Assembly (NCBI GenBank): GCA_017515635.1
Contig: JAFWFO010000011.1
Coordinates: 62,001 to 126,000 of the forward strand
Direction: 5' to 3'
Length of the DNA stretch: 64,000 nt
Source: Selenomonadaceae bacterium
GTDB taxonomy: Bacteria; Bacillota; Negativicutes; Selenomonadales; Selenomonadaceae
Position numbers and translations under genes: made by a program. The notes under the pieces are model-generated. The model did not search any database. It worked only from the letters and a program-made list of their open reading frames with translations, and was not told where the DNA came from. Below, in pieces: positions 1-9,200 of the stretch. Within the stretch, counting starts at the first letter, position 1. Each line of letters opens with the position of its first letter.

Positions 1-307
1 AGGCACCCGTGCCGCAGAAGCCGCCGAGTCCCGCGACGATAATAATCGCGTCCGCGCCGTCGAATGCCGACAAAATTTTGTCGCGACTTTTAATTGCCGC
101 CTGTTCACTGCGCGAAACGGTACTGCCGTCAAGCCCGTGAATTATCCCGTCGTCGAGCCAAATATTATTTGCCGCTTTGGACATTTGCAAATCAAATTCG
201 CAGGTACTGCACGCGATAAATTGCGCGCCCGTCAAGCCCGAATCAATCATGTGATTGACCGCGTTAAGTCCGCCGCCGCCGATACTGACGATTTTTAAAG
301 TTTTCAT
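1..307 (-). CDS. FtsZ/tubulin-family GTPase, divergent, 3' part outside window
   Basis: The first 102 codons are visible. The N-terminus reads like FtsZ: a beta strand followed by IGGGGLNAVNHMI (nucleotide-binding T1 loop), then a position where FtsZ has NTD but this protein has STC, and a tubulin signature degenerated to GGFCGTGA instead of GGGTGTG. GGAGG lies 11 bases before the ATG at 305-307, inside the end of the amidohydrolase gene, so the two are translationally close. The departures from the normally invariant FtsZ motifs suggest a paralogue, not the cell-division protein. Function unknown; the C-terminal half is not in the window. Confidence 0.75.
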   Translation of the reverse strand, partial: MKTLKIVSIGGGGLNAVNHMIDSGLTGAQFIACSTCEFDLQMSKAANNIWLDDGIIHGLDGSTVSRSEQAAIKSRDKILSAFDGADAIIIVAGLGGFCGTGA

Positions 308-313
308 CGGGCG

Positions 314-1200
314 TCATACCTCCAAAAGTTTCTTCGCGTTCAAGCCGAAAATTTTTTCTTTGTCGGCGTCATCAAGCGGCAAATTTTTTATGAAGTCAAT
401 CGAAGTTTTCGCCGAAGACCACGGGCTGTCCGTGCCGAAAAGAATTCTGTCCGCGCCGAAAATTTTCACGAACGTCATAAACTGCGCGGCGTCCAAAAGT
501 TTCAAGTCGTCGGAATTCCAAACGGTATCTTTTCGCGGAACAATTTCGCCCGTTGAAAATGACGTGTCAATAAAAATTTTCGTGTCGCCCAAAAGTTCCA
601 AGACTTCGCGCCAATTTTTCCAGCCGCCCATGTGTGCCGCGACGAATTTGAAATTTCCAATCTCGTCGACGACGTGACGAATCATCTGCGGCGAACAGCG
701 CACGACATTTGGAAAACCGATGTCAAGTCCTGCGTGCGTGACAACGATTAAATCCAATTCGGCGGCGCGGTCGAAGATTCGCAGAAACTTCACGTCGTCA
801 AGATTTATATCTTGATAAACGGGGTGAATTTTGATACCCTTTAGCCCGCGATTTTTCACGCGGCTCAACTCGGCGCGAAAGTTTGTGAAGTCGGGGTGAA
901 TGCAACCGAACGAAAAAATTCCCGCGTCCGAAAAATTTTCGTTGAGTTCGGCGGCGGAAGAATTTATTTTTTCGACTTGGTGAGTGTTCGTGGCGACGGG
1001 CAAAATCACCGACAAATTAATTTCGGCGTCGTCCATAGATTTTTTCAAGCCGTCGAGTGTTCCATTGGTGAAGGCGGGAATTCCTGCGACGCGGCTGAGT
1101 TTTTCGATAACGTCGGTGGCAATTTTGTCGGGAAAATGTGCGTGTGAAAATCAATGCGTAATGCGGAATTCGTAATGCGTAATGAATTTTTTTCTGCCAT
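314..1200 (-). pseudogene. Amidohydrolase-family TIM-barrel metal-dependent hydrolase with 5' frameshift
   Basis: From 1048 down to 314 there is an open frame with amidohydrolase_2-like features: KGIKIHPVYQ, a THAG motif, AAHMGG and a C-terminal LFGTDSPW with the usual metal-binding Asp. The family N-terminus (DFHTHIFP with the HxH metal ligands) is present but in another frame, starting at ATG 1198-1200. The two frames would join at the run TTTTCCC near 1127-1133 if one base were added. Either the gene is frameshifted, expression uses slippage, or there is a sequence error. A heptanucleotide array (1154-1184) lies inside the N-terminal coding part. A shortened product from TTG 1048 would lack the HxH ligands. 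Substrate unknown. Confidence 0.7.
1154..1184. repeat. Heptanucleotide array (ATGCGTA class)
   Basis: Four consecutive 7-mers, ATGCGTA, ATGCGGA, ATTCGTA, ATGCGTA, followed by ATGAA. The same 31-base array occurs at 15426-15456, and a two-unit version at 21822-21835. It falls in the 5' coding end of the frameshifted amidohydrolase, just upstream of the divergent symporter gene. Confidence 0.8.
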
Positions 1201-1239
1201 GGGTTCAGTCTCCTTTGGTGAAATTTTGGAGGTTCGTTT

Positions 1240-2778
1240 ATGAAGCTTGTTTTATTGATTTTGTATTTCGCCGTGCTGATTGGCATTGGTCTTTACTGTC
1301 GCAAGCACGCCACGGACGTTGACGGATTTGTCCTCGGCGGGCGCAACGTCGGCGCGTGGTTGACGGCTTTTGCTTACGGCACAAGTTATTTTTCGGCGGT
1401 TGTCTTCGTCGGTTACGCGGGACAATTCGGCTGGAAGTACGGCATTGCGGCGACGTGGGCGGGTATCGGCAACGCGTTAATCGGCTCGTTGATGGCGTGG
1501 TTTATTTTGGGACGACGCACGCGAGTTATGACGCGTCACCTGAGCACGGCGACCATGCCGCAATTTTTCGAGAAACGTTTTGGCTCTCCGTCGCTGAAAA
1601 TCGGCGCGGCAATTATAATTTTCATTTTTATGATACCGTACACGGCGAGTCTTTACAACGGCTTGTCGCGCTTGTTCGGCATGGCGTTCAGCATCGATTA
1701 CGCCGTCTGCATTGCAATGATGGCGGTCTTGACGGCGATTTATGTTATTGCCGGCGGCTACATGGCGACGGCGATTAACGATTTTATTCAAGGCGTCGTT
1801 ATGCTCGTCGGAATTTCTGCGGTGATTTACGCGGTGTTGGAAACCAAAGGCGGATTCGTTGCGGCATTGGACGGTTTGGCGCGAATCACCGATCCGAAAG
1901 TTTCAGACACGCCCGGAATTTTCGCGTCGTTTTTCGGAACAGACCCGCTCAATTTGTTGTTCGTCGTGATTTTGACTTCGCTGGGCACGTGGGGACTTCC
2001 GCAGATGGTTCAGAAATTCTACGCGATTAAAAACGAACAGGCGATTCAAAAAGGCACGGTCATTTCAACTTTGTTTGCATTCGTCGTGGCGGGCGGCTGT
2101 TATTTCCTCGGCGGCTTCGGCAGATTATTTTCCGACCAAGTGGACATTGCGGCGAACGGCTTCGACTCGATTATTCCGACAATGTTAAGCGGCTTGTCGG
2201 ACGGCATGATTGCACTCGTCGTGATTTTGGTTTTGTCCGCGTCGATGTCAACTTTGTCGTCGCTGGTTATCGTTTCGGCGTCGACGTTGACGCTTGACTT
2301 GATTCGCGACAATTTTGCGCCGCAGATGAAAGAATCCGCGCAGGTTTTAATGATTCGGATTTTGGTTGTCGTGTTCATTGCGATTTCTGCAGTGCTCGCG
2401 CTCGTGCAGTATAAAAGCTCGGTGAACTTTATCGCGCAGTTAATGGGCGTGTCGTGGGGAGCAATGGCGGGAGCATTTTTGGCACCGTTCATGTACGCGC
2501 TTTACTCGAAAAAAGTTTCGACGACGGCTTGTTGGGCGTGCTTTATTTTCGGCTCGGTGTTGATGACGGCAAACATGTTGATTCGTCCCGCGTTCCCCGA
2601 AATTTTACAGTCGCCGATAAATGCGGGCGCGATTGCAATGTTGGCGGGCTTGGTGATTGTGCCGATTGTCAGCGCGATAACTCCTTCGCCCGACAAAAAA
2701 CTTGTTGACGACGCGTTCAAATGCTATGACGAAAAAATTGTTGTGCCGCTGTCGACTTCGCTTAACTCGGAAAAATAA
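1240..2778 (+). CDS. Sodium:solute symporter (SSS family)
   Basis: A 512-residue protein with about 13 hydrophobic segments and the SSS-family N-terminus: one helix, then a region with FVLGGRNVGAW and FAYGTSYFSAVVFVGYAG. It probably co-transports an organic solute with sodium across the inner membrane; the substrate cannot be read from sequence. The start is ATG 1240 with TGGAGG ten bases upstream. It is divergent from the amidohydrolase, a pairing that often means uptake and hydrolysis of one compound (inference). A degenerate TTTAAAAG-type hairpin follows the stop codon. Confidence 0.88.
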   Translation: MKLVLLILYFAVLIGIGLYCRKHATDVDGFVLGGRNVGAWLTAFAYGTSYFSAVVFVGYAGQFGWKYGIAATWAGIGNALIGSLMAWFILGRRTRVMTRHLSTATMPQFFEKRFGSPSLKIGAAIIIFIFMIPYTASLYNGLSRLFGMAFSIDYAVCIAMMAVLTAIYVIAGGYMATAINDFIQGVVMLVGISAVIYAVLETKGGFVAALDGLARITDPKVSDTPGIFASFFGTDPLNLLFVVILTSLGTWGLPQMVQKFYAIKNEQAIQKGTVISTLFAFVVAGGCYFLGGFGRLFSDQVDIAANGFDSIIPTMLSGLSDGMIALVVILVLSASMSTLSSLVIVSASTLTLDLIRDNFAPQMKESAQVLMIRILVVVFIAISAVLALVQYKSSVNFIAQLMGVSWGAMAGAFLAPFMYALYSKKVSTTACWACFIFGSVLMTANMLIRPAFPEILQSPINAGAIAMLAGLVIVPIVSAITPSPDKKLVDDAFKCYDEKIVVPLSTSLNSEK

Positions 2779-2786
2779 ATTTCGAC

Positions 2787-2825
2787 TGATCAAATGTTCC
2801 GCGCTTTTAAAGAGACCGCGTTCTG
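2787..2825 (-). repeat. Degenerate TTTAAAAG hairpin repeat, copy D
   Basis: On the minus strand this reads TCTTTAAAAGCGCGGAACAT then TTGATCAG, resembling the hairpin elements at 19914, 62202 and 63581 (TTTAAAAGC followed by GGAACAGTTG). The stem is imperfect here. It lies directly after the symporter stop codon, in the orientation expected of a right-hand element. I could not find a convincing duplicate of the symporter 3' end next to it. Confidence 0.45.
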
Positions 2826-2857
2826 TGATAAAATATCGTTGAAGGGAGGCGATTATC

Positions 2858-3244
2858 ATGACCGAACAAGAAATAATCAACGTTGACGTTCAATCTCGCG
2901 TGAGCAATCTTGAAACAAAGTTTGAAGCGTTCATGCAGGAAATGCGCGACTTCAAAACTGAAATGCGTCAACAAAACGAAATGAGAGCCAACGAAATTCG
3001 CGACCTGCAGAAAAAACACGATGAAGAACAGGCTAAACGTGAAATTGCGCAAGCAAAACATGATGCCGACATGAAGGAAATGAATCAGCGATTTTACGCA
3101 AAATTCGACGCGATGGACGCAAAGATTGATTCAAAGTTCGATAAGCTCAGCGACCAACTTCACACGATGACAATCGCGGCTGTCGTCGGCTTCGGTGCGA
3201 TAGCCGTTGCAATCGGCGGGCTTGTCGTGTCGGCTCTCAAGTGA
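2858..3244 (+). CDS. Coiled-coil protein with C-terminal membrane anchor
   Basis: 128 residues. Residues about 10-100 are a charged, heptad-rich coiled coil with few prolines or glycines; residues about 103-126 are one hydrophobic helix (TIAAVVGFGAIAVAIGGLVV) ending in two polar residues. This is the architecture of a tail-anchored protein facing the cytoplasm. The start ATG 2858 has GGGAGG upstream, and a TAAAAT -10-like box lies about 30 bases before that. It ends 6 bases before rbgA, so the two are likely co-transcribed. Similar small coiled-coil/TM proteins are common and mostly uncharacterised; I assign no function. Confidence 0.75.
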   Translation: MTEQEIINVDVQSRVSNLETKFEAFMQEMRDFKTEMRQQNEMRANEIRDLQKKHDEEQAKREIAQAKHDADMKEMNQRFYAKFDAMDAKIDSKFDKLSDQLHTMTIAAVVGFGAIAVAIGGLVVSALK

Positions 3245-3250
3245 AACGTT

Positions 3251-4102
3251 ATGGAAGAAAAAAATTTGCAGTGGTTCCCCGGCCACATGAAAAAAGCTCA
3301 ACGGCTCATACAGGAAAATTTGCGGCTCGTCGACCTGGTGATTGAACTTCTTGACGCACGAATCCCCGCAAGCAGTCAAAATCCTTTGCTCCGCGAAATT
3401 TTGGGCGACAAACCGCGCTTAATTGTGCTGAACAAATCCGACCTTGCCGACAGAAAATCTGTTGACGCGTGGTTGAAAAATTTCCGCGACGAAAATATTC
3501 CCGCCGTTGCCGTCGACGCCGTCAAAGGTACGGGGCTTAAAAGTTTAATTTCGCACGCCAAAGAACTCGCCGCGCCCAAAACAAACAAATTCGCCCGCGC
3601 AGGTGCAAAACCGCGTTCGGCTCGCTTGATGATTGTCGGCATTCCGAATGTCGGCAAGTCGTCGCTGATTAATCGGCTTGCGGGTGCCAATCACGTCAAA
3701 ATTGAAAATCGCCCAGGCGTCACGCGTGCAAAGCAATGGATAAAAATTTCTGACGGGCTTGATCTACTCGACATGCCCGGGATTTTGTGGCCGAAATTCG
3801 ACGACGCGGAAGTTGCGCTGAAACTTTCGTGGACTTACGCGATCAGCGACGAAATTCACGACCTTGAACCGACCGTCACGAAACTTTTGATGACGCTTGC
3901 CGAAAAAAATCCTGCGGGACTTCGCGAACGTTACAAACTTGCCGAACTTCCCGACGACGCGCACGAACTGCTGAACTTAATCGGGCGCAAACGCGGTTGC
4001 CTCGTCAAAGGCGGCGACATCGACATCGAAAAAGTTTTGCGACTCGTGCTCAACGAATTCCGCGCAGGCAAGTTGGGGCGCGTGACGCTCGACGAACCGT
4101 AA
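3251..4102 (+). CDS. rbgA: Ribosome biogenesis GTPase RbgA (YlqF)
   Basis: 283 residues with the circularly permuted GTPase order of the YlqF/YawG family: DARIP (35-39), NKSD (G4, 61-64), then the P-loop GIPNVGKSS (130-138), the switch region with RPGVTR, and DMPG (G3). The N-terminal WFPGHMKKA is the family hallmark. RbgA promotes late 50S subunit assembly in Firmicutes. Length matches the family. No rnhB or other usual neighbour follows; a peptide gene with its own promoter comes next. Confidence 0.95.
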   Translation: MEEKNLQWFPGHMKKAQRLIQENLRLVDLVIELLDARIPASSQNPLLREILGDKPRLIVLNKSDLADRKSVDAWLKNFRDENIPAVAVDAVKGTGLKSLISHAKELAAPKTNKFARAGAKPRSARLMIVGIPNVGKSSLINRLAGANHVKIENRPGVTRAKQWIKISDGLDLLDMPGILWPKFDDAEVALKLSWTYAISDEIHDLEPTVTKLLMTLAEKNPAGLRERYKLAELPDDAHELLNLIGRKRGCLVKGGDIDIEKVLRLVLNEFRAGKLGRVTLDEP

Positions 4103-4120
4103 AATTTTTTTGTCACGGCA

Positions 4121-4150
4121 TGTAACACAATCGATCTTCCGACGTATAAG
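4121..4150 (+). promoter_or_regulatory. Conserved peptide promoter block, copy 1
   Basis: TGTAAC at 4121-4126, an 18-base spacer, TATAAG at 4145-4150, then CTGCAGAAAA. The same arrangement (TGTAAC, exactly 18 bases, TATAA plus one base, TGCAGAAA) precedes three other small-peptide genes at 21148, 21394 and 21877. The hexamers fit -35/-10 positions; TGTAAC is not the usual TTGACA, so a dedicated regulator or sigma factor is possible. Confidence 0.7.
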
Positions 4151-4194
4151 CTGCAGAAAACAAATTCAACCACATGCAAAGGAGACTGATTAAC

Positions 4195-4542
4195 ATGACG
4201 AAAGAAATCCTCAAAGACGAAATCCTCAAAGACGAACAGCTCGAACAAGTCGCGGGCGGCACCGTGAGAGAGTACGAAGAAATTTGCAGCGCAATGGCGA
4301 ACAATCCGATACTCAAAAGTATTTTGGAAACCGGCTCACACGTTCCGATTAGCAACCAGGTCGACAAGGTTCTTGTCGAAGACATCCTGAAGGTCGAAAT
4401 GGGTATCAAAGCTGACATCAGCCTCGGTTTCCTGGGCACGGGACTCGGCTCCAAAGCGAACACCTACAAAGATTTGCGCAACGGCGGCCGGAGCATGACT
4501 CACTCCCAAGTTATCAACCGAATCAGCATGTACGCCATTTGA
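4195..4542 (+). CDS. Double-glycine leader peptide (bacteriocin-type signal), family member 1
   Basis: 115 residues from ATG 4195, with AAAGGAG upstream. The leader KDEILKDEQLEQVAGG ends in a double glycine, as in the bacteriocin-type signal sequences cut and exported by C39-peptidase ABC transporters. The mature part (about 93 residues) is longer than a typical bacteriocin and contains a glycine-rich GFLGTGLGSK stretch. Three relatives with nearly the same leader are at 21.4-22.6 kb, but the mature part here is unrelated to theirs. No C39 exporter is present; the adjacent ABC protein is CydC-like and has no peptidase domain. Role unknown. Confidence 0.75.
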   Translation: MTKEILKDEILKDEQLEQVAGGTVREYEEICSAMANNPILKSILETGSHVPISNQVDKVLVEDILKVEMGIKADISLGFLGTGLGSKANTYKDLRNGGRSMTHSQVINRISMYAI

Positions 4543-4562
4543 AACTTGTAACTGCGAATTAG

Positions 4563-4593
4563 CCCTTCGACCAAACGTCGGAGGGTTTTTTCG
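4563..4593 (+). terminator. Rho-independent terminator after peptide 1
   Basis: CCCTTCGAC and GTCGGAGGG form a 9-bp stem (one G-T pair) around CAAAC, followed by six T. Confidence 0.85.
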
Positions 4594-4594
4594 T

Positions 4595-4622
4595 TTGACG
4601 GCGCGAAGTTTTCGGTTACAAT
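4595..4622 (+). promoter_or_regulatory. Promoter for cydC-like gene
   Basis: TTGACG (4595-4600), a 16-base spacer and TACAAT (4617-4622), immediately after the preceding terminator and 20 bases before the proposed GTG start. Confidence 0.6.
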
Positions 4623-4642
4623 GTTCGCGGAAGGTGACGCTC

Positions 4643-6103
4643 GTGAAATTTAAATTCTTGCCCGCCGTCGTCGCGAACATCTCGGCGGCTTTGTCGGAAA
4701 TTTTGTTGATGGCGTCCGCCGCGTGGTTAATCGCCTCGGCCGCGCTGCATCCGCCGTTGAGCGCGCTGTCTGTCGGGATAACGCTCGTTCGCACGGCAGG
4801 AATTTCACGCGCCGCATTGCGTTATGCCGACAGATTTTTTTCGCACAAAATAATTTTCGCGTTGCTCGACGAACTTCGCGAAAAACTTTTCCGTCGCGTC
4901 GCGAAAGTTTTGCCGCTCAAGTCGGGACGCACGCACGAAGGCGAACTTTTGCACGCGCTGACAATTTCGGCGGACTTGCTGAAAGATTTCCTGCCGCGAG
5001 TGATTTTGCCGCTGGTGACCGCCGCGCTCGTGACGCTGTTGTTGACGGGATTTTTATTCGCGCCGCTGAAAATTTTCGCGTTGACGTTGCCCGCGATTTT
5101 TTTGTTGACGGTGATACTTTCGACGTTGCTTGACGCGAAAACCGCCGACGATTCGCTTTACCGCGAAAAACTTTTGGACTTCACCGACGGACGCGACGAA
5201 CTGAAAATTTTCGGTGTCGAACCTGCAATTCAATCACTCGACACGGCGGCAAAAATTTTCGGCGCGGAAAGTTTTCGATTGACGGCACGACAAATAAATC
5301 TCGACACGGCGATAAAACTTTTCGTTGCGGCGGGATTTTTTTTTATGCTGTTGAAACTCGGCGCGGCAGTTGATAAAATCGCCTTGACGGTCTGGGCGTT
5401 GATTTTTTTGGCGACGCTGGAACTGTTCGCGCAAATTCCGTCGGCCGTCCGCACGTGGAAAAAAATTCGCGCCGTCAAACTTCCCGACGAAAAAATTTCA
5501 CCCGCGCAGGTTTCGTCGACAAGTCACGCCGTCGAAATAAAAAATCTTCGCTTCGGCTACGCGGAAAATATTTTTGACGACTTGAGCTTGACGGTCGAGC
5601 GCGGCGAAAATTTGGCGATTGTCGGCGAATCCGGCGCGGGCAAAACGACCTTGCTTTATCTGCTGACGAAACTTTTTGCGGCGGATTCGGGGACAATTTC
5701 CGTCGGCGGGAAAATTTCTGCGGCGACGTTCGCTAACTACATTTTTGCCGAGTCGATTCGAGCGAACTTCCAAATTTTTTGCGGCGACGTGTCCGACGAA
5801 AAAATTTCCGACACGCTGAAAATTTGCGGGCTTGAAAATTTCGACGTTGACGCGGAAATCGGCGAAGACGGCGCAAAACTTTCCGGCGGCGAAAGAAATC
5901 GTCTGCAAATTGCGTTGGCAGTGGCGACGAATCCCGACGTTTTGATTCTCGACGAACCGACGGCGGGACTTGACAAATTCCGCGCAGAAAATTTGGTAAC
6001 CGCGCTTGTCGATGACTGCCGCAAAAAAAATCGCACGCTCATCGTCATCACGCATGATTCAAATTATTTTTCTGAGCTTGGTCGTTTTGAACTTGTACAC
6101 TAA
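4643..6103 (+). CDS. cydC: CydC-type ABC transporter (fused membrane and ATPase domains)
   Basis: 486 residues from GTG 4643, chosen because GAAGG lies 8 bases upstream. Residues about 1-290 form six transmembrane helices containing a CydC-like region (WLIASAAL, then RTAGISRAALRYADRFFSH). The ATPase domain from about 305 has Walker A GESGAGKTT, signature LSGGERNRLQ and Walker B VLILDEPTAGLD. CydC normally pairs with CydD to export cysteine/glutathione to the periplasm for cytochrome bd assembly. No cydD or cydAB is nearby, so it may form a homodimer, partner a distant CydD, or have another substrate. The preceding peptide gene is a separate transcription unit. Confidence 0.75.
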   Translation: MKFKFLPAVVANISAALSEILLMASAAWLIASAALHPPLSALSVGITLVRTAGISRAALRYADRFFSHKIIFALLDELREKLFRRVAKVLPLKSGRTHEGELLHALTISADLLKDFLPRVILPLVTAALVTLLLTGFLFAPLKIFALTLPAIFLLTVILSTLLDAKTADDSLYREKLLDFTDGRDELKIFGVEPAIQSLDTAAKIFGAESFRLTARQINLDTAIKLFVAAGFFFMLLKLGAAVDKIALTVWALIFLATLELFAQIPSAVRTWKKIRAVKLPDEKISPAQVSSTSHAVEIKNLRFGYAENIFDDLSLTVERGENLAIVGESGAGKTTLLYLLTKLFAADSGTISVGGKISAATFANYIFAESIRANFQIFCGDVSDEKISDTLKICGLENFDVDAEIGEDGAKLSGGERNRLQIALAVATNPDVLILDEPTAGLDKFRAENLVTALVDDCRKKNRTLIVITHDSNYFSELGRFELVH

Positions 6104-6262
6104 AAAATTTATTTCAGCGGCGGGAAAGTTGGCGTCACCACGGGAAGGATTTTCGCGTTGAAATTAAAGTTACGTTAAATATCTTTCAATCTGCCCGTGT
6201 TTGTGATAAGCTGTAACAAAATTTTTGGCGGAGGAAGTCGAAAACACAACGGGGAGATTTTA

Positions 6263-9200
6263 ATGGAGATGATTACCAAAAAATTTTTCGGGACGCGCTT
6301 CCTGGCCGTTGCGATTTTCTTCGGGATGAGCGCGTCGGAAGCTCACGCACATCAAACGGAAAACCTTTACGTGAACGGCAAGCCCGTAATCGAACTGAAT
6401 TTCTACAACGGCGGCGAATTCAGCTCCGAAATAAATTTTAATGCCAAACTCGTCGACGCCTCGAAACTCGGCGCGGATTATTGGAAAAACATTCTCGGAC
6501 TGCGCACGGTGACGCCGTGGCAAATTGCTTTCGTCACAAGCACACAACAGACCGTCGACGGAAAAACTTTTTCTTTCGACGCGGCGGAATTTACTTCCGA
6601 AAATTATCTTGCGCAGATGATTCAAGGCGACAGGACGCTTACGCCGTTTGACATGGAAAATTTGGCGGACACGGACATTTCTGCCGACGAAGTTTCAAGC
6701 TTCCTGCAAGAAAATTCTCCGTCCGAAGATTCGGCGTTGTCTTACGTGACGATTGGCAGAAATTTGGGCGCGAAACGTGACGACGCGATTAACGGCTGGT
6801 ATGTCGACGCCGAAACGATTTTGCCGACGAACGAACAGGCGGCTGATTTTATCGGTGCGCTTCGTTTGGAATTGGCGCGTTCGCTCGGCGTGCAAGTTTT
6901 GGTTGACGGCTCGAAGTTTGCAGAAAACATTTCAGACCCGAACGCATGGACTTTGCATTTGGTCGACAGGAACGGAAATTACGCTTCCGAAGGCAAACAA
7001 ATCGTTACAAGCGCGGAACTCGGCGACCGTGACGCGGCGGATTTTTTCGTTGCGGATAAGACAATTTATTTCGTCGGCGACAACGTTTCGGAAGTTTTGG
7101 ACGGCGCGACTTTCGACGAAGTCAGCGGTATTCCGATTAACGCTTGGGACGGCAAAAATTTTGACGGCGTGCAAACTTTGATTCCGGGCTTGATGACCGC
7201 GTTGCCGTACAAAAATTATTCGACGTTCACCGAACTGGAACTTGCCGCATTGCAGGACATCGGCTACGACATCGACAGGAAAAAATTTTACGGGCTTTCG
7301 ATTTACAAAAATAACGCGACAATCGACAACACAAAAAATTTCGCGAGCGACGAAGATTTGGCAGTCGGCTTGCACATTTTTGGCGCGAAAAATACCGTCA
7401 GACAGAGCGGCGACATTTCGTTGACGGGCACGGGCTCAGTCGGAATTCGCGTTGACGGCGAAAAAAATAATTTGACGATTCCCGCAGGCACGGACATTTC
7501 TGCGAACGGCTTGCGCGGCAAAGGTCTGCTTGTTTCTTACGGGCGCGAACACAATTTGACGATCGACGGAAATATTTTCGCGACGGGCGAAGGCGGCAAC
7601 GCTGTCGAATTTAATTTCGGCTCGAACGCGTGGGGCGCGGGCGGCGAATATCGCGGCTCGTTCCTGCGTTATTTTCGTTACGTCAATTCAGGCGGCACAA
7701 TCGTCAGCGCGGAAAATCTTCCGCTCAAAATGACGGACGGTTTCAGTTATTCGGCGAACGAACTTAACGGCGCGTTGGTCAACGACTTCAATCTTTCGGG
7801 CACAATTCAAGGCTCGAAGAACGCGATTTACATTGGCAAGAATGCGTTCGTCAGAAATATCAACGTCAATTCGGGCGCGCAGATTATCGGCGACATAACC
7901 AGCGACTGGAAAAATTTTACGGCAGAGGACGGCTTTTCCACGGCACCCGTCGAAATTCAATACGACGGCAAAAGTTACGACGCGGAAAGATATATTCCCG
8001 ACTTGGCGACGAATTTGAATTTCAACGCTGATTTGAGTTACGACGGAAACATCAACGGCGCGAACAATATCCGAATGAACGTCAACGAAGGCACGCTGAA
8101 TTTTTCGGGCACGGCGGACATTTTGGGCGTCGAAGTCATGAGCGGCGCAAAACTTTTCGGCGGGACGTTCACGCTCAACGATATGCGTTTCGACATTGCG
8201 GACGGATTTACTGATTCGCTGACGGGAAAATTTATCAACCACGGCACGATTGGCGCGGGCTCCAAAGATACGAATTTAATCATCAACGGCGATTTGATTT
8301 CCGATGGTATTTTGCAAAGAATTTCGGGCGGCACGGGCGGAAAAATTATCGTCAACGGCAACGCGAATATCAACGGCTCCACGATAACGACGGATAGTCT
8401 GTTACCGAACGAGACCGAAACTGTTTTAATCGCGAATTCAATCACGGGCAACATTGCAAATCCCGTCGGCTCCCCGATAAAACTTTCGGCGTTGCTCAGA
8501 GCGACGGGCGCGATTGTCGGCAATACGCTTACCGTCACCACTTACGAAGAAACGACTTCATTGCCTGATTTGAATCCCGAAGAGAGCGAAACTTTGGACG
8601 CGATGAACAACATGTTTGAAAATCTTTCGGGCGAAAATCAGCAAACCGAAATGACGACGTTTTTTAATTTGGACGAACCGTCGACCGTGCAGACTTTGCA
8701 CGAAATTTCCTCGAACGACTCCGCGCAGATTATGAGCGTTGCACAACAGAGCACCGCCGTCGACCACATGATTTCCGACCGAATCAATAAAGTTTTTTCG
8801 CCGGACTTCACGCCGGATATGGATTTCGGTCACGATATGGATTTCGGACGAGATATGGATTTCGGACGCGACCCTGCGAACTTTGCGCCCGATTATGTCG
8901 ACGTGAATATCAGCCCGAATAATTTTGCGGACGGTGATTCGGACGCGCCGCCCGTCAAAGTCAAAGTTAAAGTTCCGCGCCGCAACGAAAATAATTTCTG
9001 GCTCAACTACATGAAAAATTGGGGCTCACTCAACGGCGGCGGCACGGATTATCACGGCTCGGTTATCGTCGGCGGCTACGACAGAGCTTTCGGCGATCAT
9101 GTTCGCGCAGGAATTTTCGCCACTTACGGGACAATCGGTTACAGTGCGCAATCTTCGCGGGCGACGGTTTACGATACGCGAATCGGACTTTACGCGGGCT

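Noticed and set aside
2787..2860. Remnant of the symporter 3' end next to hairpin D
   Set aside because: Similarity of ETAFCDKI to the gene end DAFKCYDEKI is weak and could be chance; not counted as an allele-swap case.
8038..8541. Minus-strand open frames within the autotransporter
   Set aside because: Shadows of a repetitive coding sequence with no starts preceded by ribosome-binding sites.
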